Shown here piece after piece: positions 33,539 to 43,715 of a stretch of DNA of 52,517 bases (position 1 is its first letter; the number at the start of each line of letters is the position of its first letter). The position numbers were made by a program, and so were the translations under genes. The notes beneath the pieces were generated by a model. It was not told where the DNA came from. It did no database searches and saw only the letters and a program-made list of their open reading frames with translations. The DNA is taken from positions 1-52,517 of the IMG/VR virus record IMGVR_UViG_3300025000_000135, one strand, 5' to 3'. The stretch comes from a virus.

Positions 33539-33685
33539 TTAACCAATCTTTTTATAATATGTAGTTGTATTGGTTAAATCACTTTTGCTGAACATGAAAT
33601 TTGCTTTGTCTTGGGAATTGTATTCTTGAGAAGTGCAGGTAGTCCATACTCCGTCTATGCGATTAATTATTTTTGTGGGATTCAT
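33539..33685 (-). CDS. Small hypothetical protein (48 aa)
   Basis: Reads MNPTKIINRIDGVWTTCTSQ and onwards. It has a near-perfect ribosome site (GAAAGGAGGTGAAAAAA) and lies just after a consensus promoter at 33712-33740, so it is very likely expressed. Unknown function. Confidence 0.6.
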   Translation of the reverse strand: MNPTKIINRIDGVWTTCTSQEYNSQDKANFMFSKSDLTNTTTYYKKIG

Positions 33686-33711
33686 TTTTTTCACCTCCTT
33701 TCTATGTTTGT

Positions 33712-33740
33712 ATTATAGCATTTCTGGGTATGGAAGTCAA
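33712..33740 (-). promoter_or_regulatory. Consensus sigma-A promoter
   Basis: On the - strand, TTGACT (33740-33735) and TATAAT (33717-33712) are 17 bp apart. It fires into the 48-aa gene and the small genes leading to nrdJ. It lies just past the end of the RecD-like gene. Confidence 0.8.
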
Positions 33741-33758
33741 GGAATTTTATTTATTGAT

Positions 33759-36008
33759 TTAAGATAGTAATAATTCTTTAAGATGTGTTTTTCTATCAAA
33801 GTCTGCTTTTTTCTTAATTGCTCTATTAACAGTTTCTATTTCACTAAAATGAAATACTTTTTGTCTTGCTCTTGTTTGAGATACATACAAAAGATTACTA
33901 TTTAGCATGAATGTGTGTGCTTTAGGAGTTATCATTATAACTATTTTGGCTTGCCCTCCTTGGCTCTTCATTATGCTGATGCTATAAGCTAATTTTACAT
34001 TCAATAAATCATTTTTAGTATAAACAACCAATTCATCAAACATTATAATTGCTTTGCCATATTCTATCTTAACAATTTTACCAACTTCTCCATTTGCCAC
34101 AAAAGTTTTATCATCTTCATCTATATAATTCTCATTATATCTTATTGCTTTGTAATTATTTGTAGATTGAATAACTATATCATCTTCATAAAATTTAGTA
34201 TCTCCAATTTGAATATATATGTTTCCTGATAATACATTAGGATTTGCTATGGGTTGTAAGTGTTTATTTATAGCAACCGTTCCATAATCACCTACATTAT
34301 AAGATGATAAAATCATAATATCTTCTTTAGAATTTCCAGATGATAATAGTTTTTTATATAATCCAACTACATTTTTCATTATTTTTTCTTGTAACATAGG
34401 AATAAACATATATCCCTTGTCTTCTCCAAATATTTGCGGACTAAGAGAATCAGTTAAGAATTTCTTACTATTTCTAGTATTAGTTGCTACAGTAAGTACG
34501 CCTCCTTCTCCATATCTAAAAATTTCAGTAAGAGAAACTATAGGAATTAAATTTGAATTGATTAAATCATGGAATACATTACCTGCCCCAACAGAAGGAA
34601 TTTGGTTCGAATCTCCAATCATTAATAATTTAGTTTTAGTGAAGTCAGTTGCCTCTAATAAATGTTTCATTAAGAAAACATCACACATCCCGAATTCATC
34701 CACGATCACTACGTTGTATGGTAATTTTGATTCTTCATTATATCCCCATATGGGAGGTTTATATAATAATCCTCTATGTATTGTAGATGCTGGTTCTTTA
34801 GTAAATTCTGAGATAATTTTACTCGCTCGCCCAGTAGGAGAGAATATAACAAATGATTTATTAGTATCTTTTAACATATCAATTACTGATTTAGTTGTAG
34901 CACTCTTCCCACTCCCGCTAAACCCATTGAGAATACACACATTAGAATTACATACCATGGGTAAAACTTTATGTTGTTGCTCTGTGAGAGTAATATTCCC
35001 ATTATTCTTATATTTTTCAGTATCAATTTCCCACTTATTTTCTACCTTTAAACCTTCTAAAATCCTATTAGCAATATATATTTCAGTTTGGTATGTTTCC
35101 TCCAATGCAACTGTATTTGTTGCTTTACCAAAATGAATATCTTTATCATTCTTAATAATATCAACAAAATGTTCAATACATTTCTTTGCTAAAGACTCAG
35201 ATTGTTTTCTTAGGACTTTAATATCAATTTTTGTATTACCATCGTTCTCATTTTCTTCTAGTAAAAACATGATTGCGGATTTTTGTCTTTGACTAGAAGT
35301 TTGTAAATCAAATGTGAAATCAATAGGTGGGTTTTCTCCTTTTGCTTTTGTTGTAATACAGTCCTTATTAAATTCAAGAAGTATTTTATCGGCAGTTTTG
35401 AAGGCTATCCGTGACAATCCGCATAAACACATGTACGGATTGTCTTGTAGTTTTTCTTTAATCTTATCCACTGAACCATATTTATCATATAATGCTTTTA
35501 ATATTTTGAATTCAATAAATCCTTTAAATTCTGTAACTAACTCTCCTAATACAAAATTCTCAATAATTTTTCTTTTAATAACGTCAAATCTAACTTCGCC
35601 AATATTATATAATTTCTTTAAATCAATATCATCTAAACGATTATTGATAACTCTATCAATAATGTCTGGATATTCACGCATCACTTCATCAACCTGACTA
35701 TTACTATCTAATATGCTTTGTAAAAACAATCTAGTGGATGTCTCTGTTTTAGGCATATCCCTTCCGATATTAATTACTTTATAGGATATTCCATTTTTTC
35801 CCTCCTTTTCTTCTGATTTTATAGAGTATTCTATGCCCGTTTCAAGATCAGGTAAATTGCCTAGAATACTGACATTGCCATATGTGTTTTGTGATATGTG
35901 TGGATATTTAATATTATCCACTTCTAAGGCGTATATTTTATAATCATCTGTATTATAGGGGTTCGCTACTACGACTCCTTTGAATTCATAAATTATTTTA
36001 TTTTTCAA
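33759..36008 (-). CDS. RecD2-like superfamily 1B helicase
   Basis: A 749-aa 5'-to-3' DNA helicase. Motif I is NGFSGSGKSATTKS (about residues 361-374), motif Ia FVIFSPTGRAS, motif II VVIVDEFGM, motif III LLMIGDSNQIPSVGAGN, and late motifs SIMKSQGGQAK and LYVSQTRARQ. A non-ATPase N-terminal half (about 330 residues) is as in RecD2. It starts TTG, 17 bp after the polymerase gene, and probably works in repair or restart of replication forks. Confidence 0.85.
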   Translation of the reverse strand: MKNKIIYEFKGVVVANPYNTDDYKIYALEVDNIKYPHISQNTYGNVSILGNLPDLETGIEYSIKSEEKEGKNGISYKVINIGRDMPKTETSTRLFLQSILDSNSQVDEVMREYPDIIDRVINNRLDDIDLKKLYNIGEVRFDVIKRKIIENFVLGELVTEFKGFIEFKILKALYDKYGSVDKIKEKLQDNPYMCLCGLSRIAFKTADKILLEFNKDCITTKAKGENPPIDFTFDLQTSSQRQKSAIMFLLEENENDGNTKIDIKVLRKQSESLAKKCIEHFVDIIKNDKDIHFGKATNTVALEETYQTEIYIANRILEGLKVENKWEIDTEKYKNNGNITLTEQQHKVLPMVCNSNVCILNGFSGSGKSATTKSVIDMLKDTNKSFVIFSPTGRASKIISEFTKEPASTIHRGLLYKPPIWGYNEESKLPYNVVIVDEFGMCDVFLMKHLLEATDFTKTKLLMIGDSNQIPSVGAGNVFHDLINSNLIPIVSLTEIFRYGEGGVLTVATNTRNSKKFLTDSLSPQIFGEDKGYMFIPMLQEKIMKNVVGLYKKLLSSGNSKEDIMILSSYNVGDYGTVAINKHLQPIANPNVLSGNIYIQIGDTKFYEDDIVIQSTNNYKAIRYNENYIDEDDKTFVANGEVGKIVKIEYGKAIIMFDELVVYTKNDLLNVKLAYSISIMKSQGGQAKIVIMITPKAHTFMLNSNLLYVSQTRARQKVFHFSEIETVNRAIKKKADFDRKTHLKELLLS

Positions 36009-36024
36009 TTATTTACCCTGCTTT

Positions 36025-39000
36025 CTAATATACATCATAGTTGATAAGTATCTCTTCGTCCTCATCTGACTTCATCCACTTGCCGCCAACGTTCTTTGTC
36101 TTCTTTTGAGTTTTGAATTCATTGACTTTTAAGACATCATACAACTTAAATATATTCTCATTAAATATCTTTCCATCTTTAATTTTTGTTTTCATTTCTT
36201 TTCCATTATTTATTTGCCTTAAAGTTACGTAAGGTTTTGATTTATCCTTATAGGTTTCATACTTGATAACTATATAAAATTTATCTCCTGCATTCTCGTT
36301 CACATATTCTGTATATTCAAGGAATTCCATTTCGAATTTTACCTGTTCTTTAATTGATAATGGTTTGTCTTCAATGTCTTTAATTACCTCTTTAATATAT
36401 CCAATCATATCTAATTCTTTATATAAAGTTTTGGTAGTTTTTTTACTATGTTTTTTTAAAATTTCTTCATTAATTTTAAGTTTTTCTATATCTTTAAAAT
36501 TAATTTGTTTGGAATAAGCAAACTTATCATATAGTTCTATAATTTGAAGAAGTTTTTTATTTTTTCCAAAACATCTAAAGAAATTTAATCCAGTTAATAT
36601 TTTAAGTTGACGAGAATTTACTGATGCATTCTTTATATCACTTAATAACTCAATAAAATCTGTATAATTTTTTTGTTGTGATAAAGCATATAATTCATTT
36701 GGAACTTGTTCGTTAAGAAATTTAATTGAAGAAATACCTTTATAGATACTATTTTCTTTTTTATCAAATGTGTATTTTGCGATTGATTTACCAAATGAAA
36801 TAGGATTAATTTTTGCATTCAATTGATTAGCTAACGATACGCCTCTATTTGTATCTTCCTTGTTTTCTGATCTGTCTAGATAAGCAGTAGCAAATTCTAA
36901 TGGGTAATAAGTCCTTAATCTAGTCTCTGCGTATCCATTCATACTGTAGCCAGTGGAATGATTATATCCAAATTGATACTCAGAAGAATCGTCGATGATT
37001 TGAAGAAATTGTTTTGCCTCCTCTTCAGCAATATCTCTAAATTGATCAGATTTGTCGCAGTATCCTTCTAGAATTTTTGGTAACTGTTCATTTAAACCTA
37101 CTACATCTTTTTTGCCTATGCAATTATGCACAACCAACCCATTTGCAATATAATTATGATTATCTTTCACTTCAATATCATATACATTACTTTCTCCTAC
37201 ATATTCTATACTCTTAACTCTTAAAGGTATATATTCTGTTGATAACAACCAGTAAGTGTAAGGTATATACAATTCTTTGGATACTTCTTTTGCCTTTATA
37301 TCAGAAATACCAAATTCTGTAGAATGTACATTAAAATTATTTCCTTTGTAACCCAAAGCACGACCAATATCATTGAAAGATTTATTAAATATCAACATAT
37401 TGTTTCTTACTTCTTCTTTACATTTATTAGGTAGTAAATAGTTAAATTTCCCTGTATTTGATATAACATTATCTATAATATTATTAAATCTATTTAATTT
37501 ACTACCAACTATATATTTTAAAATATATTTTGAAAAGTTATTTAAAGATTCTGTTTGGGTAATATATACTCTATAAGAGTTATAATTATAATCAGATATC
37601 CACTTTTTTAGAATGTAACTATATATACCAAATTTTAATAATAAATATTGTATTTGTTGTGCTAGTATTTCTGAATTTGTTGAATAATCAATATATCCTC
37701 CATAACATCCACCGTCTGTGCTAAATAAACCTCCAAGTAAGTTTTGCAACTTATCTCCAATGGGGTAACTCATAAACTCATCAGGTAATATTTTATCTGC
37801 TGCATGATGCCTTAGATTAAATTTGTTTAATAAGTTCACTAATGCGTTATTTGAAGTTTTTGTTTGAACCCGTATGTTATATATTTTGTCTACATCAACT
37901 CCTTTTTGTGAGGAAATTGTAAATTCACAATTGATTTGTTTATCTTTGTTTGGTGTAATTCTACTAATAATACAATCTTTAAATTTATCAATTAATGCCA
38001 TTTCTGAATTAGTAAATGATGGATTTGAATTGTGACCACCACTTCTAGAAAATGAGTAAATTGTTCCATCACCAATTAACATCCCAATTAAAAACATTTC
38101 CTGACAAGATAATCTTTCACTAGGTTTTAAATTATCTTTATCTGAATTTATTTTCTTAAGAGACATAATTGAATCATCGGTATTTAAATCCCTAATATAT
38201 TTATATCCATCTTGTGTAAAAACTTTATGATCATCTGTTGCAATTAATTCCTTTCCATGAATAGTTGTAACTTTATATGTATTCTTGACACCATTATTAA
38301 AAACATTCATAACATCTTTTGTTTCTGAAACACCGTATTCGTTTACAGACATTACCTTTTCACCAATTATAATATCTTTAATCTTTTTGATATTACCGTT
38401 ACCCATCATCACCAATGTATTTTCGTCAACACATCTTCTAGTGGTATCCGCTAAAGATCCGCTAAATCCACAAATGTCTGTTAGAAATTTAATGGTATCT
38501 TCCTGATATACTAAATATCCATAATTATCTTGTAGTAAATTATCCAATTGTTTCGAGGGATTTACATTAACTTCTTTCTTAATTAATCTATCTCTATATG
38601 ATTTACCGGATGGACGTAAAGCAGCATTTACCAAAGACATATCATTAATAAATCTAGGTTTAAAGTCTTTAAGTAGTGAGAAGGCGTAGTCTCCCTCAAA
38701 TTGAAAAACTCCCACATTTGAAGTAATCATATTATCCCAAACCTTATTATCATTCCAATCAATTTCATGAGCTTTAAGATAATGAGAGCCTATTGATTTA
38801 TACACATCTTTCATTATTCCAACAGTTTTTAATCCTAATATATCGAACTTTACAAAATTTACAGAGTCAACTGCTTTCATAGAACATATTGATATTGGGT
38901 GAGATTCATCCCCATCTTTATAATAGACACCTAGATTATCAGCAAGTGTAATTGGAGAACCTATAATACCTGCCGGATGAGTACCTTTTGCTATAATAGT

Positions 39001-40635
39001 CCCTTTTAAACCATCAAAATAATAAAATAAATCTTTATTATTGTCTTTAAGATTTTGAAATTCTTTCTTTAAATTATTTGCTCTGGTTAGTGCTTTATTA
39101 TTTCTAATTCTATTACAATAAACTTCATGATAGTCAAAATCAACAGATTTAGCATCCACCTCATCTAATTCCTCTAGATTAACTTCTTCTTGGATTATTT
39201 TAAAATATTCATCAAATAATTTATCAAATTCATTTTTAATATTCATTACCACATCTAAATTTTCATATTTTAAACCTTTTGCTAATACATCAATAGTTCC
39301 TCTATCTCTTAAAGTTGAAAATGCTGATATATATGCGGTTTTCTCTGGTGTAAACCTTTTGATAATATATTCATAAACTTTTACACGATCCTCTGGAGCG
39401 AAATCTATATCAATATCTGCAAGAGAAACTCTATCAGCATTACAAAATCTTGAAAAAACAGTATTCCATCTGATAGGATCTACATCAGTAATATCTGTAA
39501 TAAAAGCAACTTCACTACCACCAACAGAACCACGACAAAACCCATATGGTATTTCATTCTCATTACAGTAATCAACTAATTCAGACATAAACATCATAAA
39601 GCTTTCCATATTTTGCTTTTTCATTGCTTCAAATTCTTCATTTATTTTTTTCTTATACTCATCTAATTTAGTTAAATCAAGAATATTATTATCCTTTTTT
39701 TCTTTAAACTTTTTTGCAATAGTTTTTTTCCAAATATCTACTGCATTATTCCCATAAAGATTAGGATACTTAAATGACTTATCTAATTTAAATTCTTCAA
39801 CCATATCAGCAAATTTATTTGTGTTAGATATAGCTTCCATCCATACCTCTTCGGGCAACGCATTTTGGATTCTAAAACACTCAACCAATTCATCAAAACT
39901 TTTCCAAGTAAGATCAAATTCATCCTCTTCTCCGTAGAAACTATCTTTTGATATTTGGAGAATTTTTCTACATTCTGCTTTATATTTTGAAGATGAATGT
40001 GTATCTGTACCGGCTATTAGAGGTATATTATATTGTTTACTCCATCCCCACAGTAATTTATTGTATTCTATTTGATGTTCGTGTGTGTGGTACTGGATCT
40101 CTAAAAAACACCTATGACTATTTTTAGACATCCACTCTAAAAATCTCTGTACGTAGTCATCTTCATCATCTTTTTTTCTCCATAACATCGAAGCTAAACA
40201 AGCAGTTGTAATTATAATATTTTCACTTGTATTCATTAACTCTTCAAATGATATTCTAGGATTATAATACATGTGCCTATCTGTTTTGTCATCTAATTTT
40301 CCTTTGGAAGTAGATTTAGAATTTAAAGTGTTTAATTCTAATACTCCATTATAATTCTTAGCATATAATCCAATGTGATATCCTCTTTCATCTGCTTCAT
40401 ATTTAGTACACATATATGATTCAATGCCATGTATGTATTTAATTCCTGCTTTATCGCAATCCTGTTTCTTTTTTATCCAATCGTACATTCCTCCGTGGTT
40501 AGAAAACGCTAATGCTTTACATTTTTCTTTTTTAGCAAGTTTAATATATTCTTTATAACTAGTACACGAATCAGAATAACCATTACAATTACTTGTATCG
40601 TCATGAACGTGGTATCTTACATAATTCTCTATCAA
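36025..40635 (-). CDS. dnaE: DNA polymerase III alpha subunit (DnaE type) with LAGLIDADG intein
   Basis: A 1536-aa replicative polymerase. It has an N-terminal PHP domain (RYHVHDDTSNCNG), GFCRGSVGGS, the catalytic LADIDIDF (Asp at about 407 and 409) and a third Asp in KFDILGLKT (about 598). No DEDD exonuclease is inserted, so it is DnaE rather than PolC. An intein occupies residues 735-1171; removal leaves about 1099 aa, normal for DnaE, joined as TTRRCIGKK. Start TTG after AGGAGGATTATAAT. Between the RecB-like nuclease and RecD-like helicase genes. Confidence 0.9.
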   Translation of the reverse strand: MIENYVRYHVHDDTSNCNGYSDSCTSYKEYIKLAKKEKCKALAFSNHGGMYDWIKKKQDCDKAGIKYIHGIESYMCTKYEADERGYHIGLYAKNYNGVLELNTLNSKSTSKGKLDDKTDRHMYYNPRISFEELMNTSENIIITTACLASMLWRKKDDEDDYVQRFLEWMSKNSHRCFLEIQYHTHEHQIEYNKLLWGWSKQYNIPLIAGTDTHSSSKYKAECRKILQISKDSFYGEEDEFDLTWKSFDELVECFRIQNALPEEVWMEAISNTNKFADMVEEFKLDKSFKYPNLYGNNAVDIWKKTIAKKFKEKKDNNILDLTKLDEYKKKINEEFEAMKKQNMESFMMFMSELVDYCNENEIPYGFCRGSVGGSEVAFITDITDVDPIRWNTVFSRFCNADRVSLADIDIDFAPEDRVKVYEYIIKRFTPEKTAYISAFSTLRDRGTIDVLAKGLKYENLDVVMNIKNEFDKLFDEYFKIIQEEVNLEELDEVDAKSVDFDYHEVYCNRIRNNKALTRANNLKKEFQNLKDNNKDLFYYFDGLKGTIIAKGTHPAGIIGSPITLADNLGVYYKDGDESHPISICSMKAVDSVNFVKFDILGLKTVGIMKDVYKSIGSHYLKAHEIDWNDNKVWDNMITSNVGVFQFEGDYAFSLLKDFKPRFINDMSLVNAALRPSGKSYRDRLIKKEVNVNPSKQLDNLLQDNYGYLVYQEDTIKFLTDICGFSGSLADTTRRCVDENTLVMMGNGNIKKIKDIIIGEKVMSVNEYGVSETKDVMNVFNNGVKNTYKVTTIHGKELIATDDHKVFTQDGYKYIRDLNTDDSIMSLKKINSDKDNLKPSERLSCQEMFLIGMLIGDGTIYSFSRSGGHNSNPSFTNSEMALIDKFKDCIISRITPNKDKQINCEFTISSQKGVDVDKIYNIRVQTKTSNNALVNLLNKFNLRHHAADKILPDEFMSYPIGDKLQNLLGGLFSTDGGCYGGYIDYSTNSEILAQQIQYLLLKFGIYSYILKKWISDYNYNSYRVYITQTESLNNFSKYILKYIVGSKLNRFNNIIDNVISNTGKFNYLLPNKCKEEVRNNMLIFNKSFNDIGRALGYKGNNFNVHSTEFGISDIKAKEVSKELYIPYTYWLLSTEYIPLRVKSIEYVGESNVYDIEVKDNHNYIANGLVVHNCIGKKDVVGLNEQLPKILEGYCDKSDQFRDIAEEEAKQFLQIIDDSSEYQFGYNHSTGYSMNGYAETRLRTYYPLEFATAYLDRSENKEDTNRGVSLANQLNAKINPISFGKSIAKYTFDKKENSIYKGISSIKFLNEQVPNELYALSQQKNYTDFIELLSDIKNASVNSRQLKILTGLNFFRCFGKNKKLLQIIELYDKFAYSKQINFKDIEKLKINEEILKKHSKKTTKTLYKELDMIGYIKEVIKDIEDKPLSIKEQVKFEMEFLEYTEYVNENAGDKFYIVIKYETYKDKSKPYVTLRQINNGKEMKTKIKDGKIFNENIFKLYDVLKVNEFKTQKKTKNVGGKWMKSDEDEEILINYDVY
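37123..38433 (-). other. Intein with LAGLIDADG endonuclease in DnaE
   Basis: 437 residues starting Cys (CVDENTLVMM) and ending GLVVHN before extein Cys. Block B is TDDHKVF. The endonuclease helices FLIGMLIGDGT (about residue 848) and LLGGLFSTDGG (about 966) keep their acidic ends, so it may be active. Blocks F and G are NVYDIEVKDNHNYIANG and VVHN|C. It sits at the conserved TRRxIGKK site, where the residue is normally Ala. Confidence 0.9.
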
Positions 40636-40653
40636 ATTATAATCCTCCTAATC

Positions 40654-41787
40654 TCATAGGTTATCCATCCAACTTAAATCGTCTTCATCCTTTTTATTAT
40701 CTGCCGAACTAAAATATTTTCTCTTTTCTAAATAAACAGCATATGGTTTATGCAAGTTTGCACTATATCCACTCAGATTTGCAAAGAAGTATGATTCAGA
40801 ATCAGTTACTTCTTCCCACCATACATTTTCATCTTTAGTTTTCATATATTCACATTCTTTTTTGCCAATATCTACAATAGCATCTACAATATCTGCCTTG
40901 AGTTTCTTAATTTCTTCTTGTGAGAATGGTATATAAACATAACAGTCACTGAGTTTGTATTTTATTTTTATGTCTTCTGGCAAACTATTTATATCATTTG
41001 TCATAACTAATAACTCTAAATATGATTCAATTTCTTCGTCTGAGTAACATTTCGCTTTTTTGAGCCACATCTTAGCGTTTGATTTTAAACTAGACCCAAT
41101 CTCGTTCCTCGCAATATTCCTCTCAACTATTTTTTCATTCGCCTGTTGCACTTCTACAATTACATATTTTAGGAAATCCCATCTTATTTTTATCTTTTCT
41201 AAAGGTACTCCAAGCTGTATTAAAGCTTCGGCATATAAAACCAACTGTCCTTTTTCTTTGTCTATTTTTTTACCTGTATATATGCTTGAAGTTTTCCAAT
41301 CCGTGATAATAAAATAACCATCTTCTTTGTGGATAAAGTCAATATAGCCTTGAAATATAAAATTATTAACTTTTACAATAATAAATTTTTCTATTTCTAC
41401 TTTTTTGTTATTAATAACTTTATGATTTTGGAAGAAATGTCTTAGACATGATTCATACTTATTAGCAATATTATTATTTTTTTCTTCATTAGTCCTATCA
41501 TATTTTAACTCTCCTGCATTGAATGTAAATAATACGTTTTCATATTCTTGTAGCATATCTTCATATTCGATTTCCTTAGAGTAGAATTTCTCTAGAATTC
41601 CATGACACGCATTACCACTTACCCCATAAATACCATCATCTCTGTCTTCTTTTACTTTTGCTATGTATTTAAGATAGAATTCGTATACTGAATTTTTATA
41701 ACAATTATATCTACTCCAACTCCAGAGTTGGTGAACATTATATTTCTTTTTTAGTTTTTCTAATTCTTCGCCTGTTTTTCGAGCCAC
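40654..41787 (-). CDS. RecB/AddB-like PD-(D/E)XK nuclease
   Basis: A 377-aa nuclease of the Cas4/RecB family. The core reads FQGYIDFI (motif Asp), FIITDWKTSS (DxK) and KGQLVLYAEAL (motif with Gln and Tyr); GNACHGILEKFY supplies the N-terminal His. There are no four Cys for an iron-sulfur cluster. The C-terminus DEDDLSWMDNL matches that of the ssDNA-binding protein. Start GTG overlaps the stop of the AP2 gene. Probably processes DNA ends during replication-linked recombination. Confidence 0.75.
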   Translation of the reverse strand: MARKTGEELEKLKKKYNVHQLWSWSRYNCYKNSVYEFYLKYIAKVKEDRDDGIYGVSGNACHGILEKFYSKEIEYEDMLQEYENVLFTFNAGELKYDRTNEEKNNNIANKYESCLRHFFQNHKVINNKKVEIEKFIIVKVNNFIFQGYIDFIHKEDGYFIITDWKTSSIYTGKKIDKEKGQLVLYAEALIQLGVPLEKIKIRWDFLKYVIVEVQQANEKIVERNIARNEIGSSLKSNAKMWLKKAKCYSDEEIESYLELLVMTNDINSLPEDIKIKYKLSDCYVYIPFSQEEIKKLKADIVDAIVDIGKKECEYMKTKDENVWWEEVTDSESYFFANLSGYSANLHKPYAVYLEKRKYFSSADNKKDEDDLSWMDNL

Positions 41788-42623
41788 TATATAACCACCT
41801 TTATATTATTATTTATTGTTTGGGTATACTGTCTTTCTAATTTGTTTAAACAAGCATTTTTAATTTTACTGTCTATCCAATAAAAATCTTTCAAATATAA
41901 TAAAAGTATCTCTTTCTTTTTGATATGATATTTTTCATATGCTTCTCTTACATCTAAAAATCTACCAAGACTTATTTTCTTACCTTTATATTTTACAGCA
42001 GAAATATACACAAGATCATCTTCTAAATAATAAGTACCCTCATACCCTGCAGTATTTGTAATTTGCTTATTAATAAAAATATTATTTATTTGTTCTGGAA
42101 TAAAACAGCAATTATTTAAACTATAAGTTTTCGTATCTGTAATTATATCTTTGTCTAAGCAAAATTTTATATTAGGATATTCAATAATTTTATCAACGCC
42201 TAGTATTTTGCTATAATCTTCATTAAAATTTTTAAAACAATGCCAACGTTCATTTATAAAAGCATCAATATAAGTAGGATTTTTAACTAACTCGTCTTTA
42301 CTGTATACTCTTTTTAGCATATTTACCCATGTTACATAGGACTTCAACTCCCTTACATTATTATAAAAGTTTCCTATATATCCATGATTATAAATACTTG
42401 GCAATAATAAATCTTTTGCATTTCCTTTATTAATATTTCCAGCAGTAACTATTGATTGGTATTTTGTTTTTACAAATTCACATACGTAAGTTTTCGTGCC
42501 AGTTCTGTCTTTTCCGTATACGCCTTTAACTGAAAATTCACCATAATGTTTTGATTCGAATATTTTTCCGATATATTTTTCTCTATCAATTCTGCTCTCT
42601 AATTCTAGATTAATATTATACAC
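41787..42623 (-). CDS. AP2-like putative homing endonuclease
   Basis: A 278-aa phage-type protein. TAGYEGTYYLEDDLVYISAV then KYKGKKISLGRFLDVREAYEKYH looks like an AP2 domain. The N-terminal half (GEFSVKGVYGKDRTGTKTYV, then WVNMLKRVY and WHCFKNF) recalls phage proteins related to HNH enzymes, but I see no HNH signature. It starts GTG 9 bp after the primase stop. It is wedged between primase and nuclease genes, a typical homing position. Confidence 0.55.
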   Translation of the reverse strand: MYNINLELESRIDREKYIGKIFESKHYGEFSVKGVYGKDRTGTKTYVCEFVKTKYQSIVTAGNINKGNAKDLLLPSIYNHGYIGNFYNNVRELKSYVTWVNMLKRVYSKDELVKNPTYIDAFINERWHCFKNFNEDYSKILGVDKIIEYPNIKFCLDKDIITDTKTYSLNNCCFIPEQINNIFINKQITNTAGYEGTYYLEDDLVYISAVKYKGKKISLGRFLDVREAYEKYHIKKKEILLLYLKDFYWIDSKIKNACLNKLERQYTQTINNNIKVVI

Positions 42624-42632
42624 TTAAATTGA

Positions 42633-43700
42633 TTACCTACTTTCTAAATATTTCATATGTGTTTTATGTTCCGTTTCGTCATAAAGAGTTTTGTATTTAA
42701 ACAAATAGTTGTAAAAACGATTAGTTGTATCCGCAGGACTCATCTTATCCTCAAGCAAACCATATTTATCATATATGTAATATACAGTCCTAATACCATA
42801 AAAACGATCACAGGCACTTCTTATATGTTCTATTGAAATTCCCTTATCAAAAGCAATAACTACATCAACATTTAACCCAATCAATATCTTTACTTGTTCA
42901 TCTGAGATATCATGACAACAAACAGCAACACCAGTGCCATCATTTCTACTATGACGCTTTAAAACACTCTTCTCGGCCTCGTATACAACAACATATCCTG
43001 TTTCTTGTATGGTTTGATAATTCTCTTGTAGTCCATAGATATTCATGCTCTTAGGGAAGTTTTTTAATGGGAAATATTTTGGTATATCTAACATCTCCCA
43101 TTCTTTAATTACTGTTCTACCTATAACACCTACATAATCATTTTTTTCTCCACTCCAATACCGATGAGGAATAACTATTCTCTTTTTATTTACACTATAT
43201 CCAATATTAAATACTTTTGATGTCCAAGGCATAATACCATCTTCTCTAACCCATTCTATATGGATGTATGGTATATACTCGCTCAAACAGTCTTCGTTTA
43301 TTACATCTAAATTATTTATATCTGTATACTTTTTCTTTTTTACCTTCTTGAAAATTTCTAATGGGTCTTTAAAATCAGTATCGTTCTTTTTATTGAATTT
43401 GAATTTATATTCAAGGCCAAATAGATTGTGTATATATCTATTAGCTTCTGAAAACGAATAATTTTTGATAGTTTGACATAGTGTAAATATATTGCCTCTA
43501 ATAATATTACTATTAGATTGAAATACTTTAGTTTTAAGCGTTTCTTTTTTAATCGAAATAGCATCCTTGCTTGAATGAGTAGGTAATCCACACCTATATT
43601 CCTTGCCGTATTCCTTAAGATGATGACAACCTAAGTCTTCAAGTATATTTAAAATTTTGTCATTATCAATAATGTACTGGATAAGTTCATTTGCTGTCAT
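42633..43700 (-). CDS. dnaG: DnaG-type DNA primase
   Basis: A 355-aa primase. A zinc-binding CHC2-type head lies at residues 25-42 (CHHLKEYGKEYRCGLPTH). The TOPRIM domain has YVVVYEAEKSVLK (Glu, about residue 240) and VVIAFDKGIS (Asp, near 283) followed by DKMSPADTT. The usual DxD reads DKG, so one metal-binding Asp is missing or shifted. It is short (DnaG is about 600 aa) and lacks a helicase-binding C-terminus. It lies directly after the helicase gene, so the two likely work together. Confidence 0.8.
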   Translation of the reverse strand: MTANELIQYIIDNDKILNILEDLGCHHLKEYGKEYRCGLPTHSSKDAISIKKETLKTKVFQSNSNIIRGNIFTLCQTIKNYSFSEANRYIHNLFGLEYKFKFNKKNDTDFKDPLEIFKKVKKKKYTDINNLDVINEDCLSEYIPYIHIEWVREDGIMPWTSKVFNIGYSVNKKRIVIPHRYWSGEKNDYVGVIGRTVIKEWEMLDIPKYFPLKNFPKSMNIYGLQENYQTIQETGYVVVYEAEKSVLKRHSRNDGTGVAVCCHDISDEQVKILIGLNVDVVIAFDKGISIEHIRSACDRFYGIRTVYYIYDKYGLLEDKMSPADTTNRFYNYLFKYKTLYDETEHKTHMKYLESR

Positions 43701-43715
43701 ATCACCATCCCCTTT

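Noticed and set aside
34600-34625. A GGTTCGAATC string like the tRNA T-arm.
   Set aside because: It lies inside the helicase coding sequence and no cloverleaf can be drawn around it.
34417-35136. A 239-aa frame on the + strand.
   Set aside because: It is opposite the RecD-like helicase gene, whose motifs are intact; the frame lacks a ribosome site and family signal.
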